Shown piece by piece: positions 52,936-62,162 of a stretch of 64,000 nucleotides of DNA; positions within the stretch are counted from its first letter, which is position 1, and every line of letters starts with the position of its first letter. The stretch is from Lachnospiraceae bacterium (GTDB taxonomy: Bacteria > Bacillota > Clostridia > Lachnospirales > Lachnospiraceae): NCBI GenBank assembly GCA_017552985.1, contig JAFZNO010000076.1, forward strand, positions 17,593 to 81,592, written 5' to 3'. Both the position numbers and the translations under genes were made by a program. Under the pieces are notes generated by a model. It had not been told where the DNA came from. It saw only the letters and a program-made list of their open reading frames with translations, and made no database searches.

Positions 52936-55041
52936 TTACCGCAGCAGGTGAAGCAGCCTTCTTCTGACCGGATGGTACAAATGCGTCAAGCCAACGGTGG
53001 TGTCGCAGATGACTCTGTCAAATGCCAGGAGTAGCGCAGGCAATATGAAGATGACCATCAGTACGCTGATGATTGCGCCTCTTGCCATCAGCATGCACAT
53101 GGAGCTGATGATGTCGATGTCTGAGTAAACGGCAACGCCGAAGGTTGCGGCAAACAGACCCATGCCGGATACGATGATAGAGGGGATGGAGCTATGAACG
53201 GCCACGTGGACGGCATCCCGCTTTTCCTTGCCCAACATGCGCTCCATCTTATATCTTGTGGTCATCAGTATCGCGTAGTCCACGGTCGCGCCAAGCTGGA
53301 TCGTACTGATGCAGATCGGTGCGATGAAGGGAAGGCTCTGTCCCAGGTAATGAGGAAGGCCAAGGTTGATGAAGATGGCAACCTCAATGACGGAGATCAG
53401 GATGAAGGGGAGCGTCGCACTCTTTTCCACCAAGGCGATGATGACGAAGATTGCAACAATGGAAACCATGTTCACCACCTGGAAATCATGATCGGTTGTT
53501 TCGATCATGTCCTTCATGCAGGGGGCTTCGCCGATGAGCATGCCGCCCTCGTCATATTGCTTTAAGATGTAATTCAGTTCATTGATCTGGCCGTTGACCT
53601 CATCGCTGGCCACCTTGTAGCTGGAGTTGATGAGAAGCAGCTCCCATTTGTTGCTCTTTAGCAGGGAAGTCACGGATTCGGGAAGGATTTCCTCAGGAAT
53701 CCTGGAACCGATCAGGGACTCCAGGCCGATGACGTATTTTACGCCTGGAACCTTTTCCATTTCCTTGATCATGGACCTTACCTGCTTTGCGGGAAGACTG
53801 GAATCCACAAGGAGCATGTGCGTGCTTGCAACATCAAAATCTTCGTGAAGCTTTGCGTTGGCGATCACATAGCTCATGTCTTTCGGAAGGCATTCGCCCA
53901 TGTCATAGTAAACTTCCTTGTTGGTCTTGTTATAACCGACGTAAGCGGGCATAACAATCAGTGCAAAGAGGATCAGGAACGCCGGGAAGAATCTCACAAT
54001 GCCCTTTGCCAATCCATTGGTATCCGGGATCAGGGATCTGTGTTTCGTTGCCTGCAGGGGCTTGTCAAAAATAAGAATGAGCGAAGGCAGCACGGTCACG
54101 CATCCAATGACGCCAAGCACCACGCCCTTTGCCATGACGATTCCAAGGTCACGGCCCATCGTGAAGGACATAAAGCACAGTGCTATAAAGCCGGCAACCG
54201 TCGTGATTGAGCTTCCTACCACGCTGGTCAGGGTCTCGTGAATGGCAGCGGCCATGGCTTCTTTCTTATCCTCATGACTTTGCAGCTGCTCATTATAGCT
54301 GTGCCACAGGAAGATGGAATAGTCCATGGTGACGGCCAGTTGCAGTACTGCGGATAGGGCTTTTGTGATATAGGAGATTTCTCCGAAAAAGTAATTGCTT
54401 CCAAGGTTGAGCAGGATCATCATGCCGATGGAGGCAAGAAATACAAAGGGAACCAGCCAGCTGTCCAAAAGGAGCAGCATGGAGGCCAGTGCCAGTGCCA
54501 CGGCCAGGCCGACGTAAATGGGCTCTTCCTTTTCGCACAGGTCTTTCAGGTCAGTAACCAAAGCGGACATGCCGGAGACAAAGCACTGCGTTCCCGCGAT
54601 GGAACGGATCTCGCGGATCGCATCCATTGTGACGTCTGCCGAGGTGGCGCTGTCAAAGAATACTGCCATCATCGTGGCATTTTCGGTATTGAAGGCGTTA
54701 TAAACCTTTTCCGGAAGCAGTTCCATGGGAATGGAGAGGTCCGCGAGGGAATCATACCAAAGCACGGTTTCCACGTGATCCACCTGTTCAATCTTTTCTT
54801 TTAACGTGGCCACTTCCTTCGGCTTCATATCCTCAAAGATCAGGAAGGAAAAGGCTCCTTTGCCAAACTCATTCATGAGTTCGTTTTGGCCGGTGACCGT
54901 ATCCATGTTTTCGGGCAGATAGTTTAACATGTCATAATTAACTCGCGTGCCAACATAGCCCAGAACTGCGGGGATCATCAACAAGAGCGTGATGACCAAA
55001 ATGGGAATGCGGTGTTTTACAACCGCGTTTGCGAATTTCAT
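52936..55041 (-). CDS. MMPL/RND family transporter
   Basis: 701 residues in two homologous halves, each with one membrane helix, a large extracytoplasmic domain and a five-helix bundle. QLAVTMDYSIFLWHSYNEQ (about 240-258) and TIQLGATVDYAILMTTRYK (about 590-608) carry the Asp-Tyr proton-relay motif of MmpL/RND proteins. Likely a proton-driven exporter of lipids or hydrophobic compounds. The ATG lies 4 bp after the DUF308 gene stop. Middle gene of a three-gene operon. Confidence 0.9.
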   Translation of the reverse strand: MKFANAVVKHRIPILVITLLLMIPAVLGYVGTRVNYDMLNYLPENMDTVTGQNELMNEFGKGAFSFLIFEDMKPKEVATLKEKIEQVDHVETVLWYDSLADLSIPMELLPEKVYNAFNTENATMMAVFFDSATSADVTMDAIREIRSIAGTQCFVSGMSALVTDLKDLCEKEEPIYVGLAVALALASMLLLLDSWLVPFVFLASIGMMILLNLGSNYFFGEISYITKALSAVLQLAVTMDYSIFLWHSYNEQLQSHEDKKEAMAAAIHETLTSVVGSSITTVAGFIALCFMSFTMGRDLGIVMAKGVVLGVIGCVTVLPSLILIFDKPLQATKHRSLIPDTNGLAKGIVRFFPAFLILFALIVMPAYVGYNKTNKEVYYDMGECLPKDMSYVIANAKLHEDFDVASTHMLLVDSSLPAKQVRSMIKEMEKVPGVKYVIGLESLIGSRIPEEILPESVTSLLKSNKWELLLINSSYKVASDEVNGQINELNYILKQYDEGGMLIGEAPCMKDMIETTDHDFQVVNMVSIVAIFVIIALVEKSATLPFILISVIEVAIFINLGLPHYLGQSLPFIAPICISTIQLGATVDYAILMTTRYKMERMLGKEKRDAVHVAVHSSIPSIIVSGMGLFAATFGVAVYSDIDIISSMCMLMARGAIISVLMVIFILPALLLAFDRVICDTTVGLTHLYHPVRRRLLHLLR

Positions 55042-55045
55042 AAGA

Positions 55046-55639
55046 TCATTCCTCCTTATAACTTGTATCGATCACGTCCGGATACTGATTCTTTATGATT
55101 TTGACCGTGCAAACGGCCACGCAAAGATTCAGGATTCCTTCCGCAAATAGAGCAACGCCGAGCAAAACAGTGAGAAGTGAAGCGCTTTCCCAAGGCCGGA
55201 ACACTAATGCCAGGCCGATGAGGCCGGTTGCGATCGCCAATGTCAGGATGGTCCACCAGGTACTGATTCCAAAGGCCTTAGAATCAAAAGCGATCCTTGC
55301 CTTAAACAGCGCATCGACCAAGATGGCCACGCCAACGGCGATGAAGATAAAGTTCATGACGTCGATGGTTTCCGTGACGGCGATGACGCCGAGCAGCAGA
55401 AGTAAAATGCCGATTTCCAGGTCGTATTGAAAGGCCAGGCGGAACAAATCCTTTGAGAAGTAACCAATTAATTTGATGATGCCGAAGACGATCATGGCAA
55501 TTCCGAGGGCCCTGCCAATCAGGATCGCGGAGGCCTGGGGCCTCGTCATAAACAAGATTCCGATCAAGCAGAACGCAAGGGACATAATGACGTATCCGCT
55601 CTTTGCAATTTTCATTGGCATTATGGAACGCATTTTCAT
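55046..55639 (-). CDS. DUF308/HdeD-like membrane protein
   Basis: 197 residues from ATG 55639 (AAGGAGG with eight-base spacing; the GTG just upstream overlaps the ribosome site). Six hydrophobic segments in three repeated pairs (MTRPQASAILIGRALGI, LLLLLGVIAVTETIDVMNF, VFRPWESASLLTVLLGVALF) fit DUF308. HdeD proteins aid acid resistance in enterics; here the gene leads a transport operon. Function inferred only from family. Confidence 0.85.
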   Translation of the reverse strand: MKMRSIMPMKIAKSGYVIMSLAFCLIGILFMTRPQASAILIGRALGIAMIVFGIIKLIGYFSKDLFRLAFQYDLEIGILLLLLGVIAVTETIDVMNFIFIAVGVAILVDALFKARIAFDSKAFGISTWWTILTLAIATGLIGLALVFRPWESASLLTVLLGVALFAEGILNLCVAVCTVKIIKNQYPDVIDTSYKEE

Positions 55640-55704
55640 AATTGTCACCTCCTTGATTCATAAGATATCGCGGAAAAATGGAAAAAGAAACGGGCAAAAA
55701 AAAT

Positions 55705-55728
55705 CCCGTGCCCAAAATTTAGGCACGG
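55705..55728 (-). terminator. intrinsic terminator after TetR gene
   Basis: CCGTGCC (55706-55712) and GGCACGG (55722-55728) pair; on the minus strand an eight-T run follows, ending the upstream TetR transcript before the DUF308 operon. Confidence 0.75.
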
Positions 55729-55780
55729 AACCAAATCTGTCTAAAATTTTTAGTTAATTAACAGAGATCGGCTTGATTTT

Positions 55781-56338
55781 CTAGAGGGGGGCACTGCGTT
55801 CGAGCATTTCTTCCACCATGCCGTGATGGAGCTGACAGAAGCGCTCGATGTCCTTTTTTACGTCTCTGGACATGCTTTCATTAAGCCACAGGGTGATCAG
55901 CCCGAAGCATTCGCATTTGTAAAAACGACCGATGAGATCCTTGTCCTCTGCAGAGACGGCGCGTCCTGCCATGACGGTATCGCCGTATTTGTCTACCACG
56001 TGTTCGCATACGCGCCAAAGGTATTTTTCAAAGATGTCGCGGTTGACGGAGTTGTAGACGTGGAGGATGGCGCGGCGCTGCTTTGATGCAAAATCCGCCG
56101 TGGCTTTCAGGGCCTCTTCTATCGAGTCGATGGTGGGGTGACTTTCGATGATGGCATCGGCTTCTTCTTGAAAGATTTCCTCAATCAGGGTAGGAAGGTC
56201 CTGGTAGTGATAATAAAAGGAATTGCGGTTGATGCCACATTCCTCCACGATCATTTTCACCGTAATCTGACTAAGGGGCTTTTGCTCCAGTAACTGCAAA
56301 AAGGTTGTTTTGATTGCTTTTTTCATGAAATCTGACAT
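55781..56338 (-). CDS. TetR/AcrR family regulator
   Basis: 185 residues from ATG 56338 (GAGG upstream; an upstream extension was rejected). HTH KKAIKTTFLQLLEQKPLSQI, then VEECGINRNSFYYHYQDLPTL (about 5-50). The C-terminal domain is of the type found with MMPL/YhgE genes. It precedes that operon on the same strand but is separated by a terminator, so it probably regulates it through a separate promoter. Confidence 0.88.
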   Translation of the reverse strand: MSDFMKKAIKTTFLQLLEQKPLSQITVKMIVEECGINRNSFYYHYQDLPTLIEEIFQEEADAIIESHPTIDSIEEALKATADFASKQRRAILHVYNSVNRDIFEKYLWRVCEHVVDKYGDTVMAGRAVSAEDKDLIGRFYKCECFGLITLWLNESMSRDVKKDIERFCQLHHGMVEEMLERSAPL

Positions 56339-56378
56339 GGCAATACCTCGCGTGAAAACAAACTCTAAATACAGAGAT

Positions 56379-56407
56379 ATTATAACGCTTTTGAAAGGGA
56401 AAAACAA
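56379..56407 (-). promoter_or_regulatory. promoter of the TetR gene
   Basis: On the minus strand, TTGTTT (56402-56407), 17 bp, TATAAT (56379-56384). A CTCT-n6-AGAG dyad (56363-56376) lies just downstream and may be its operator. Confidence 0.6.
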
Positions 56408-56588
56408 GGTTGCGGGGACCGACAAAACAAATGGAAGATGATCGTGACGATTTCATGAGGGTAAAAAATTGCATGGCTCTGGTAGGGAAACGGGTGGCTT
56501 TCGGCCGCCCGTTTTGTTACAATGAAAAGAGAGAGGACTCACGCACATGGGCGTGCGCTGCACGCTCCCGGATTGGAGGAAAAGAAAA

Positions 56589-57518
56589 ATGAAAATGATT
56601 AACGTTGTAAATGGACCGCAGAACGCATCGGCCATCATTCAGGGCTGCATGAGAATGCCCAGTCTTTCGAAGGAAGACGCGGCCAAAGTAATCCGCACCG
56701 CCTATGATTGCGGCGTAAATTTCTATGACCATGCCACCTGCTATGGAAAAGACGGAGAAGCGGAAGTGCGGTTTGCGGAAGCCTTCCCGTTAACCGGGAT
56801 CAAGAGAGAGGACGTATATATCCAAAGCAAGTGCGGCCTTTGCTTTGACAGAAACGAGTTTGACTGGACAAAGGAAAACATTCTTTCGAGCGTGGACGAC
56901 AGCTTGCGGCGCCTCAAAGTGGAGTATCTGGACGCGCTTCTCCTTCACCGTCCGGACGTTTTGTTTGATCCTGAGGAAGTGGCGGCTGCGTTTGATGAAT
57001 TGGAAAAGGCTGGAAAAGTGCGCTTCTTTGGCGTGAGCAATCTGGTTCCCATGCAGATTGAGCTTTTGAAAAAGTATGTAAAGCAGCCGCTGGTATTCAA
57101 TCAGGTCCAGCTTTCTTTAGAGCAGTCCCAACTGATCGATCAGGCGCTTTACATGAATAACAAGTCTACCGAATTTTCCATCAACCGCGATGGGAATGCT
57201 TTGGATTATTGCCGGTTGAAAGACATTACCATTCAGGCGTGGTCGCCGCTGCAGTTTGGAATGTTCGGAGGTTCCTTCATCGATCATCCTGATTTCCCGA
57301 AGCTGAATCAGGTTCTTGCTGAGATCGCGGACAGGGAGAAGGTTTCCAAGGCAGCAGTCGCCATCGCATGGATCCTCCGCCACCCCGCAAAGATGCAGAC
57401 CATCATCGGGACCATGAATCCCGAGCACGTCAAGGATGCCTGCGCCGCAACGGAGGTCAATTTGTCGCATCATGACTGGTATGCATTGTATCTCGCGGCC
57501 GGGAAGTATTTGCCGTAA
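56589..57518 (+). CDS. aldo/keto reductase (YdhF-like)
   Basis: 309 residues from ATG 56589 (GGAGG nine bases upstream). Catalytic Tyr in ATCYGKDGEAEVRF (about 43-56) following the NFYDH Asp, Lys in YIQSKCGLC, His in LLHRPD, and the NADPH loop AWSPLQFG/ TIIGTMNPEH are in place. The closest named relative is YdhF. Reduces carbonyl compounds with NADPH; substrate unknown. Confidence 0.9.
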   Translation: MKMINVVNGPQNASAIIQGCMRMPSLSKEDAAKVIRTAYDCGVNFYDHATCYGKDGEAEVRFAEAFPLTGIKREDVYIQSKCGLCFDRNEFDWTKENILSSVDDSLRRLKVEYLDALLLHRPDVLFDPEEVAAAFDELEKAGKVRFFGVSNLVPMQIELLKKYVKQPLVFNQVQLSLEQSQLIDQALYMNNKSTEFSINRDGNALDYCRLKDITIQAWSPLQFGMFGGSFIDHPDFPKLNQVLAEIADREKVSKAAVAIAWILRHPAKMQTIIGTMNPEHVKDACAATEVNLSHHDWYALYLAAGKYLP

Positions 57519-57547
57519 GGATACGGAAGGAGAATGGGTATAGAAAC

Positions 57548-58060
57548 ATGGAATGGCTGACGCATCCGTTTCCACCGCTTTATGATAAGGACTCACGGAT
57601 ATTGATCTTGGGGAGTTTTCCTTCGGTAAAATCCAGAGAGCAAATGTTTTTCTACGGGCATCCGCAAAACCGTTTTTGGAAAGTGATTGCAGGAGTGTTT
57701 GAGGAAAAAGTACCGGACGCAATTGAAGAGAAAAAGCGTCTGATATTAAAGCATCACCTGGCCTTGTGGGACGTAATTGCCGAATGTGAGATCGTCGGTT
57801 CGTCGGATGCAAGTATTAGAAATGCCAAAGCGAATGATTTGAGTGAGATTCTTAAGAATGCACCGATTGAGAAGATCCTTGTGAATGGAAAGACGGCGGA
57901 AAAACTGTATAAAAAATATATCGAGCCCAAGACAGGCATCTCGGCGCAGGTTATGCCATCTACCAGCCCGGCAAATGCAGCATGGAAACTGGACGTGCTT
58001 ACGGAAACCTGGGGAAAGGAATTAAAATTTACGCGGTCATCCCCAAACAGTCTAAAATGA
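57548..58060 (+). CDS. DNA-deoxyinosine glycosylase (UDG superfamily, family 6)
   Basis: 170 residues. The start HPFPPLYDKDSRILILGSFPS (about 6-26) and YGHPQNRFWKVI (about 36-47) are hallmark sequences of TIGR04274 hypoxanthine/deoxyinosine glycosylases. The distal motif PSTSPANA (about 137-144) supplies the UDG-fold loop. It would remove deaminated adenine from DNA. It follows the aldo/keto reductase by 29 bp. Confidence 0.9.
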   Translation: MEWLTHPFPPLYDKDSRILILGSFPSVKSREQMFFYGHPQNRFWKVIAGVFEEKVPDAIEEKKRLILKHHLALWDVIAECEIVGSSDASIRNAKANDLSEILKNAPIEKILVNGKTAEKLYKKYIEPKTGISAQVMPSTSPANAAWKLDVLTETWGKELKFTRSSPNSLK

Positions 58061-58241
58061 TGGCAATGACGCGTATCATCATATATATGCCGACGCGCAG
58101 ATTTGACTTTGAAGACGGCACGTGAATATGATTCCGCTTGCATATTGGGCGTCGTCGTGATAGGATGATGCAAGAGACCGGGCGGATAAAATCAGTTGAT
58201 TCTGGAAGAAAATAGGCCGGCAAAAGATGGGGGACGTACAA

Positions 58242-58712
58242 ATGGAACAGAATTTCGTGACGTTGACGATTGGCAAGCAAAAGAACATTGCATTGATTGC
58301 CCATGATAATAAAAAGGCAGAGCTGATCGCCTGGTGTGATGCTAACAAGGAGATTCTGAAAAAGCATTTCCTTTGCGGAACGGGTACGACGGCTAAGATG
58401 ATCACGGAGCAGACAGGGCTCCCCGTGCGCGGCTATAATTCCGGCCCTTTGGGCGGTGACCAGCAGATCGGTGCAAAGATCGTGGAGGGAAGAGTGGATT
58501 TTGTGATCTTTTTTTCGGATCCCCTGACGGCGCAACCGCATGATCCTGACGTGAAGGCACTGCTTAGAATCGCGCAGGTGTACGACATTCCGATTGCCAA
58601 CAATAAGTCGACGGCAGACTTCCTGATTACTTCTTCCTATATGGATGAGGAGTATAATCATACGGTTTTGAATTTTAAAAAGAGTATTGAGGAGCGGGCT
58701 CACACGCTCTAG
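58242..58712 (+). CDS. mgsA: methylglyoxal synthase
   Basis: 156 residues from ATG 58242 (GGGGGA with seven-base spacing; ATG 58227 in frame upstream). ALIAHDNKKAEL, the phosphate-binding CGTGTTAKMI, catalytic Asp in GPLGGDQQIGA, and DPLTAQPHDPDVKALLRIA are complete MgsA motifs. Converts dihydroxyacetone phosphate to methylglyoxal in the cytosol, a bypass under phosphate or carbon imbalance. Confidence 0.95.
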   Translation: MEQNFVTLTIGKQKNIALIAHDNKKAELIAWCDANKEILKKHFLCGTGTTAKMITEQTGLPVRGYNSGPLGGDQQIGAKIVEGRVDFVIFFSDPLTAQPHDPDVKALLRIAQVYDIPIANNKSTADFLITSSYMDEEYNHTVLNFKKSIEERAHTL

Positions 58713-58723
58713 AAAGTTTTGAA

Positions 58724-58884
58724 GGCCGGCGGAGGATTTTTGTCGGCTTTTGTGGATGAAAACCGTGAGCAAAAGACTTAGATAGAGTATGGAGCTTCTA
58801 CCCTCATGACCTCCGTTCAATTCGGAATGCGGGTATCATATTGACGCTAAAGAAAAGGCCAGGACCTCCTGTCCTTTTCTTTTT
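58724..58884 (+). terminator. two hairpins after mgsA; remainder of gap shows no gene
   Basis: A first imperfect stem (GCCGGC 58724-58729 / GTCGGC 58742-58747, then T4) is followed by a strong one: GAAAAGGCCAGGA (58852-58864) with TCCTGTCCTTTTC (58867-58879), 12 of 13 paired, and T5. The rest of the 437-bp gap to 59149 is AT-rich leader for the next gene; no further gene is supported. Confidence 0.7.
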
Positions 58885-59149
58885 GCTTAGAACTGCAGTA
58901 TTCCCTTTTCAGTTTAATGTCAATTGCCTTGTTTTGTCCGGAAAGAGATTTGTATTATATATAAATGTGCACGATAACCGCTTTATGGTATGAAGTATGG
59001 TTATGTATTTTTAGTAATAACAGTGATACGATTATATTGTAATAAGTAAGGAAATGGAAAGGAGGGATTATTGGTTTGTTGTCTCGAAAAGAGGCATAAT
59101 TGCAAGGTGCTTGCGAAACAACAATGTAAAAGACAAAGGAGGGGCATTA

Positions 59150-60856
59150 ATGAAAAAACTAATTAAGTATTATGTGTTCACGGTTCTTGGCTTGGCGCTG
59201 GTGTTTTCCTTATTCGGTAACGCAATGACTGTAAAAGCAACGCCAGGGTATTACAAAATTACGTTTAGTGCAAATGGAGACAGCGGAGTAAGTAATCTTC
59301 CGGCAACGTGTGAGGTTGCCAGTGGAGCGATATATACTGTTCCGAAATCACCAGTACCAAGCAAAAGCGGTTATACGTTTGCTGGTTATTATGATCAATC
59401 AAATCCAAGTAGTGTATATCAGCCAGGGAGCCGATTAACGGATTCACTTCAAAAAAGCTATGTTTTGATTCCCAAGTGGACGAAAAACTCGACTCCTAAA
59501 TACAGTATTAGTTTGACCTCCGTAAATGCGGCAAGAGGAGGAGAAACGAAAAAAATTACGGTTAATCCCCAGGGGAGCACATGGAAAGTATCCAATAATA
59601 GCGGATCGGAATGGATTACGGCCAAAAAAGACAGTAATACGCTTGTGCTTACAATAAAAGAGAATGAAAGCACGGGAAAGAGATCTGCTAAAGTGGCCAT
59701 TACAATTGGTGATAAAAATAAAGGACAAGTTGTTACAACATTTACCGTTACGGTAACTCAGGAACCTAACTACCATTATGTTACTCTTAATGCCGTGGAT
59801 GGAACCATTTATGGGAAAAAAACATATGGTTTTAAGGTTAAACGCGGAACTACGGTTTCGTCAGCCATTTCTAATAAATCAAAACCTGTAGGGAAAGTTG
59901 GTCGTGTTTTTGTTCAGTACACCGACGAGAAGGATCCAGCGACTCGGACTAAATCTGAGCAGTACATTAAGCAACTATACGGGCGGAAAATAGAAAAAGA
60001 CATTACTCTGTATGCATTATATTGGGTGGATCTTTCGAAATATGAAAAAATCAATCCGAACCAGAAGAGAGTTACGGATATTTGGAAACAGAAGATTGCT
60101 TGTGGCGGAAGCTCGATTTTGAATTTTCTTGCCGAGTGCATAACCATTGGAGGTGCAAATGATTCACAAGCGTATTATAATTCTGTAGACAATGCAATTG
60201 CCCAAAGCAAACGCGGCGGAGAATATGGGTTAAACGATAACAGGTCGCTTGAAGCAAGGCTAATTAATGACCAGAATGAGTTATACATGTATCATATTGG
60301 AAACAATACTATGGACAATGCCGGATGCGGAGTAGTTGCTTGCTATAATGCTCGTACTTTGTTGGGGGTAAAGACTGATCTCGTCAAGATCATTGAAAAA
60401 GTGGACGATAAAGGCTACATGCTTCTGGGAGGCACGGTAGGTGCAGGATTTGTGGGATTGAATCCGTCATACGTGAAAGAAACAATTAACTACGATGGAA
60501 ACAAACTAAATGTTCAAACATTCGACAAATCCACTTCTTTTGACGAGGCTGTTTTGAATGACTTGACAATGATGAGAGGAGACGGCACTAGTCAAAAGGT
60601 AGTATATATCGTTTGTTATTGGAACCAAGATAGCATTGGGTCAGCTCACTATGTCTGCTTTGTACCAGATTATAATGAGTATAGAGGGTTTGTTCTGCAT
60701 GCTTACAACCGTAGTAATTTAAAATGCGCGAACAGCGTTTTGGCTATTATCAATAATGATCATGCGAATAAAGAGAATGCCAAAATTTTTAGCGACTATG
60801 ATGCTAACGTTACAAAATATGACAGATTTATTGCTGGTTACAGAATTACGCGTTAA
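59150..60856 (+). CDS. secreted protein: InlB-like, BACON-like and putative papain-fold peptidase domains
   Basis: 568 residues from ATG 59150 (AAAGGAGGGG upstream; an upstream in-frame start was rejected). Signal peptide (about 1-30), a Listeria-Bacteroides/InlB-type repeat (about 33-112, SGYTFAGYYD), a BACON-like domain (about 118-205, NAARGGETKKITVNPQGSTW, then TKKDSNTLVLTIKEN-like strands), and a second InlB-like stretch. The C-terminal domain resembles C39/papain-fold peptidases: candidate C393 (NAGCGVVACYNA), H500 (GSAHYVCF) and N520 (HAYN). AT-rich codon use differs from neighbours and suggests horizontal acquisition. Catalytic assignment is inference. Confidence 0.7.
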   Translation: MKKLIKYYVFTVLGLALVFSLFGNAMTVKATPGYYKITFSANGDSGVSNLPATCEVASGAIYTVPKSPVPSKSGYTFAGYYDQSNPSSVYQPGSRLTDSLQKSYVLIPKWTKNSTPKYSISLTSVNAARGGETKKITVNPQGSTWKVSNNSGSEWITAKKDSNTLVLTIKENESTGKRSAKVAITIGDKNKGQVVTTFTVTVTQEPNYHYVTLNAVDGTIYGKKTYGFKVKRGTTVSSAISNKSKPVGKVGRVFVQYTDEKDPATRTKSEQYIKQLYGRKIEKDITLYALYWVDLSKYEKINPNQKRVTDIWKQKIACGGSSILNFLAECITIGGANDSQAYYNSVDNAIAQSKRGGEYGLNDNRSLEARLINDQNELYMYHIGNNTMDNAGCGVVACYNARTLLGVKTDLVKIIEKVDDKGYMLLGGTVGAGFVGLNPSYVKETINYDGNKLNVQTFDKSTSFDEAVLNDLTMMRGDGTSQKVVYIVCYWNQDSIGSAHYVCFVPDYNEYRGFVLHAYNRSNLKCANSVLAIINNDHANKENAKIFSDYDANVTKYDRFIAGYRITR

Positions 60857-60940
60857 TTTATTGAAACTATCCGTTAGTTGATTGTTTTGGCGTGGTAGAG
60901 CCACACTGGAATAATAAGAAACTGCCTTAAGAATCCAGAT

Positions 60941-60976
60941 GGATCAAGCGATCAATTGACCGCTTGATCCATTTTT
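60941..60976 (+). terminator. intrinsic terminator
   Basis: GGATCAAGCG (60941-60950) pairs perfectly with CGCTTGATCC (60961-60970), followed by ATTTTT. Confidence 0.85.
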
Positions 60977-61053
60977 GGTATACTTTAAGAAAGATTTTGA
61001 GGAATGGAAGTAACTATCTAACATGTTAAGGATTATGCTCACGGGGTAAAATC

Positions 61054-61779
61054 ATGAAAATATTAATTACCAATGATGATGGTATTTCTTCAGAAGTTCT
61101 TTTGCCGCTTGCAAAGTGGGCAAAACAATTTGGCGAGGTGACGGTTGTTGTCCCCAAACATGAACAGAGTGGCAAAAGTCATTGCGTTGAATTTCGGAAA
61201 GCCTATGAGGCAAAGCAGGTTCCCGTTGATGACCCGGTCGTCAAGGTTTATACGGTTGATTCATCGCCGGCGGATTGCGTCCGTTTTGCGCTGGTGGGCA
61301 TGCAGACTTCCTTTGATTTCGTAATCTCTGGAATTAACAAGGGATTGAATATGGGTGTCGACGTGTTATACTCCGGCACCTTGGGAGCAATATTTGAGGC
61401 GGCGACTTATGGACTTCCGGCAGTGGCACTTTCCACAAGACCGGGAGGCTTTGGTGAGGCAATGGAAGCATTGGACGAAATCAAGGATTTCTTTGTCGCC
61501 CATGATTTGATGAAGAAAAACAATTTGTACAACGTAAACATCCCGTTGCATCACAAAGGAATAAGAATTACCCGCATGGGGGATCGATATTATGCGGATG
61601 AATTTATCCCGCAAGGCAATGATCTTTATTTGCCTGTTTACAAGGACACTTGGACGGGAGCAAATAATATTGAGTATGACGTGGATGCTGTTTATTCGGG
61701 GTATGTTTCCGTGACGCCGATGAAGCTGGATCGGACAAACCTGGATGCGTTCGATGAACTAAAAGCATTGAATGAATAA
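61054..61779 (+). CDS. surE: 5'/3'-nucleotidase SurE
   Basis: 241 residues. ILITNDDGISS (3-13) provides the metal-binding Asp pair; PKHEQSGKSH, SSPADCVRFAL, VISGINKGLNMG (Asn ligand) and YSGTLGAIFEA are the SurE signatures. It is a metal-dependent phosphatase for nucleoside monophosphates, possibly in stress survival. Monocistronic, following a terminator. Confidence 0.93.
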   Translation: MKILITNDDGISSEVLLPLAKWAKQFGEVTVVVPKHEQSGKSHCVEFRKAYEAKQVPVDDPVVKVYTVDSSPADCVRFALVGMQTSFDFVISGINKGLNMGVDVLYSGTLGAIFEAATYGLPAVALSTRPGGFGEAMEALDEIKDFFVAHDLMKKNNLYNVNIPLHHKGIRITRMGDRYYADEFIPQGNDLYLPVYKDTWTGANNIEYDVDAVYSGYVSVTPMKLDRTNLDAFDELKALNE

Positions 61780-61826
61780 GGGATAGGGAACGGCTGGAAA
61801 AATAGCAATATGCAACGGAGTATAGT

Positions 61827-62005
61827 ATGTTTAAGATACAATATAAGATTGTTCCTTTTGAGTTTGACGACTTTGTCGGGCAAGGCGTTTTCTAAAGATC
61901 AGAGTTAATGATTCTTATTTTGGTGAAATCTGGCCTGATGAGCTGAATGAGGTTATGCCAACAGATTACTTGTGTGATTGGATGGAGCGGCGGCTGGTGG
62001 CATAA
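61827..62005 (+). pseudogene. decayed gene remnant with frameshift
   Basis: A 22-codon frame (MFKIQYKIVPFEFDDFVGQG, then VF stop at 61893) is followed, after a frame change near 61895, by 36 codons ending TAA 62003-62005 (RVNDSYFGEIWPDELNEVMP, then TDYLCDWMERRLVA). Both parts look like real protein sequence with a clean stop, so a single small gene with a frameshift is likely. Family unknown. Confidence 0.4.
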
Positions 62006-62162
62006 GGATTTACGGATATTTTGATGCTCGTGGTTGGCAGTCCTAAATGGGGCTGCCATTTTTGAAGAATAATTTTCATGGACGTGTAACCAGCCCTGCG
62101 AAGAAACCGATAAGGAGGGTGAAGGCCTTCAAAACACTATCAATGAAAGGAGGGCAATGTTT

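Noticed and set aside
59072-59168. Short leader peptide frame starting TTG ahead of the secreted protein
   Set aside because: Although a GGAGGG precedes it, the spacing is too short, and it overlaps the start of the well-supported gene at 59150 without regulatory hairpins.
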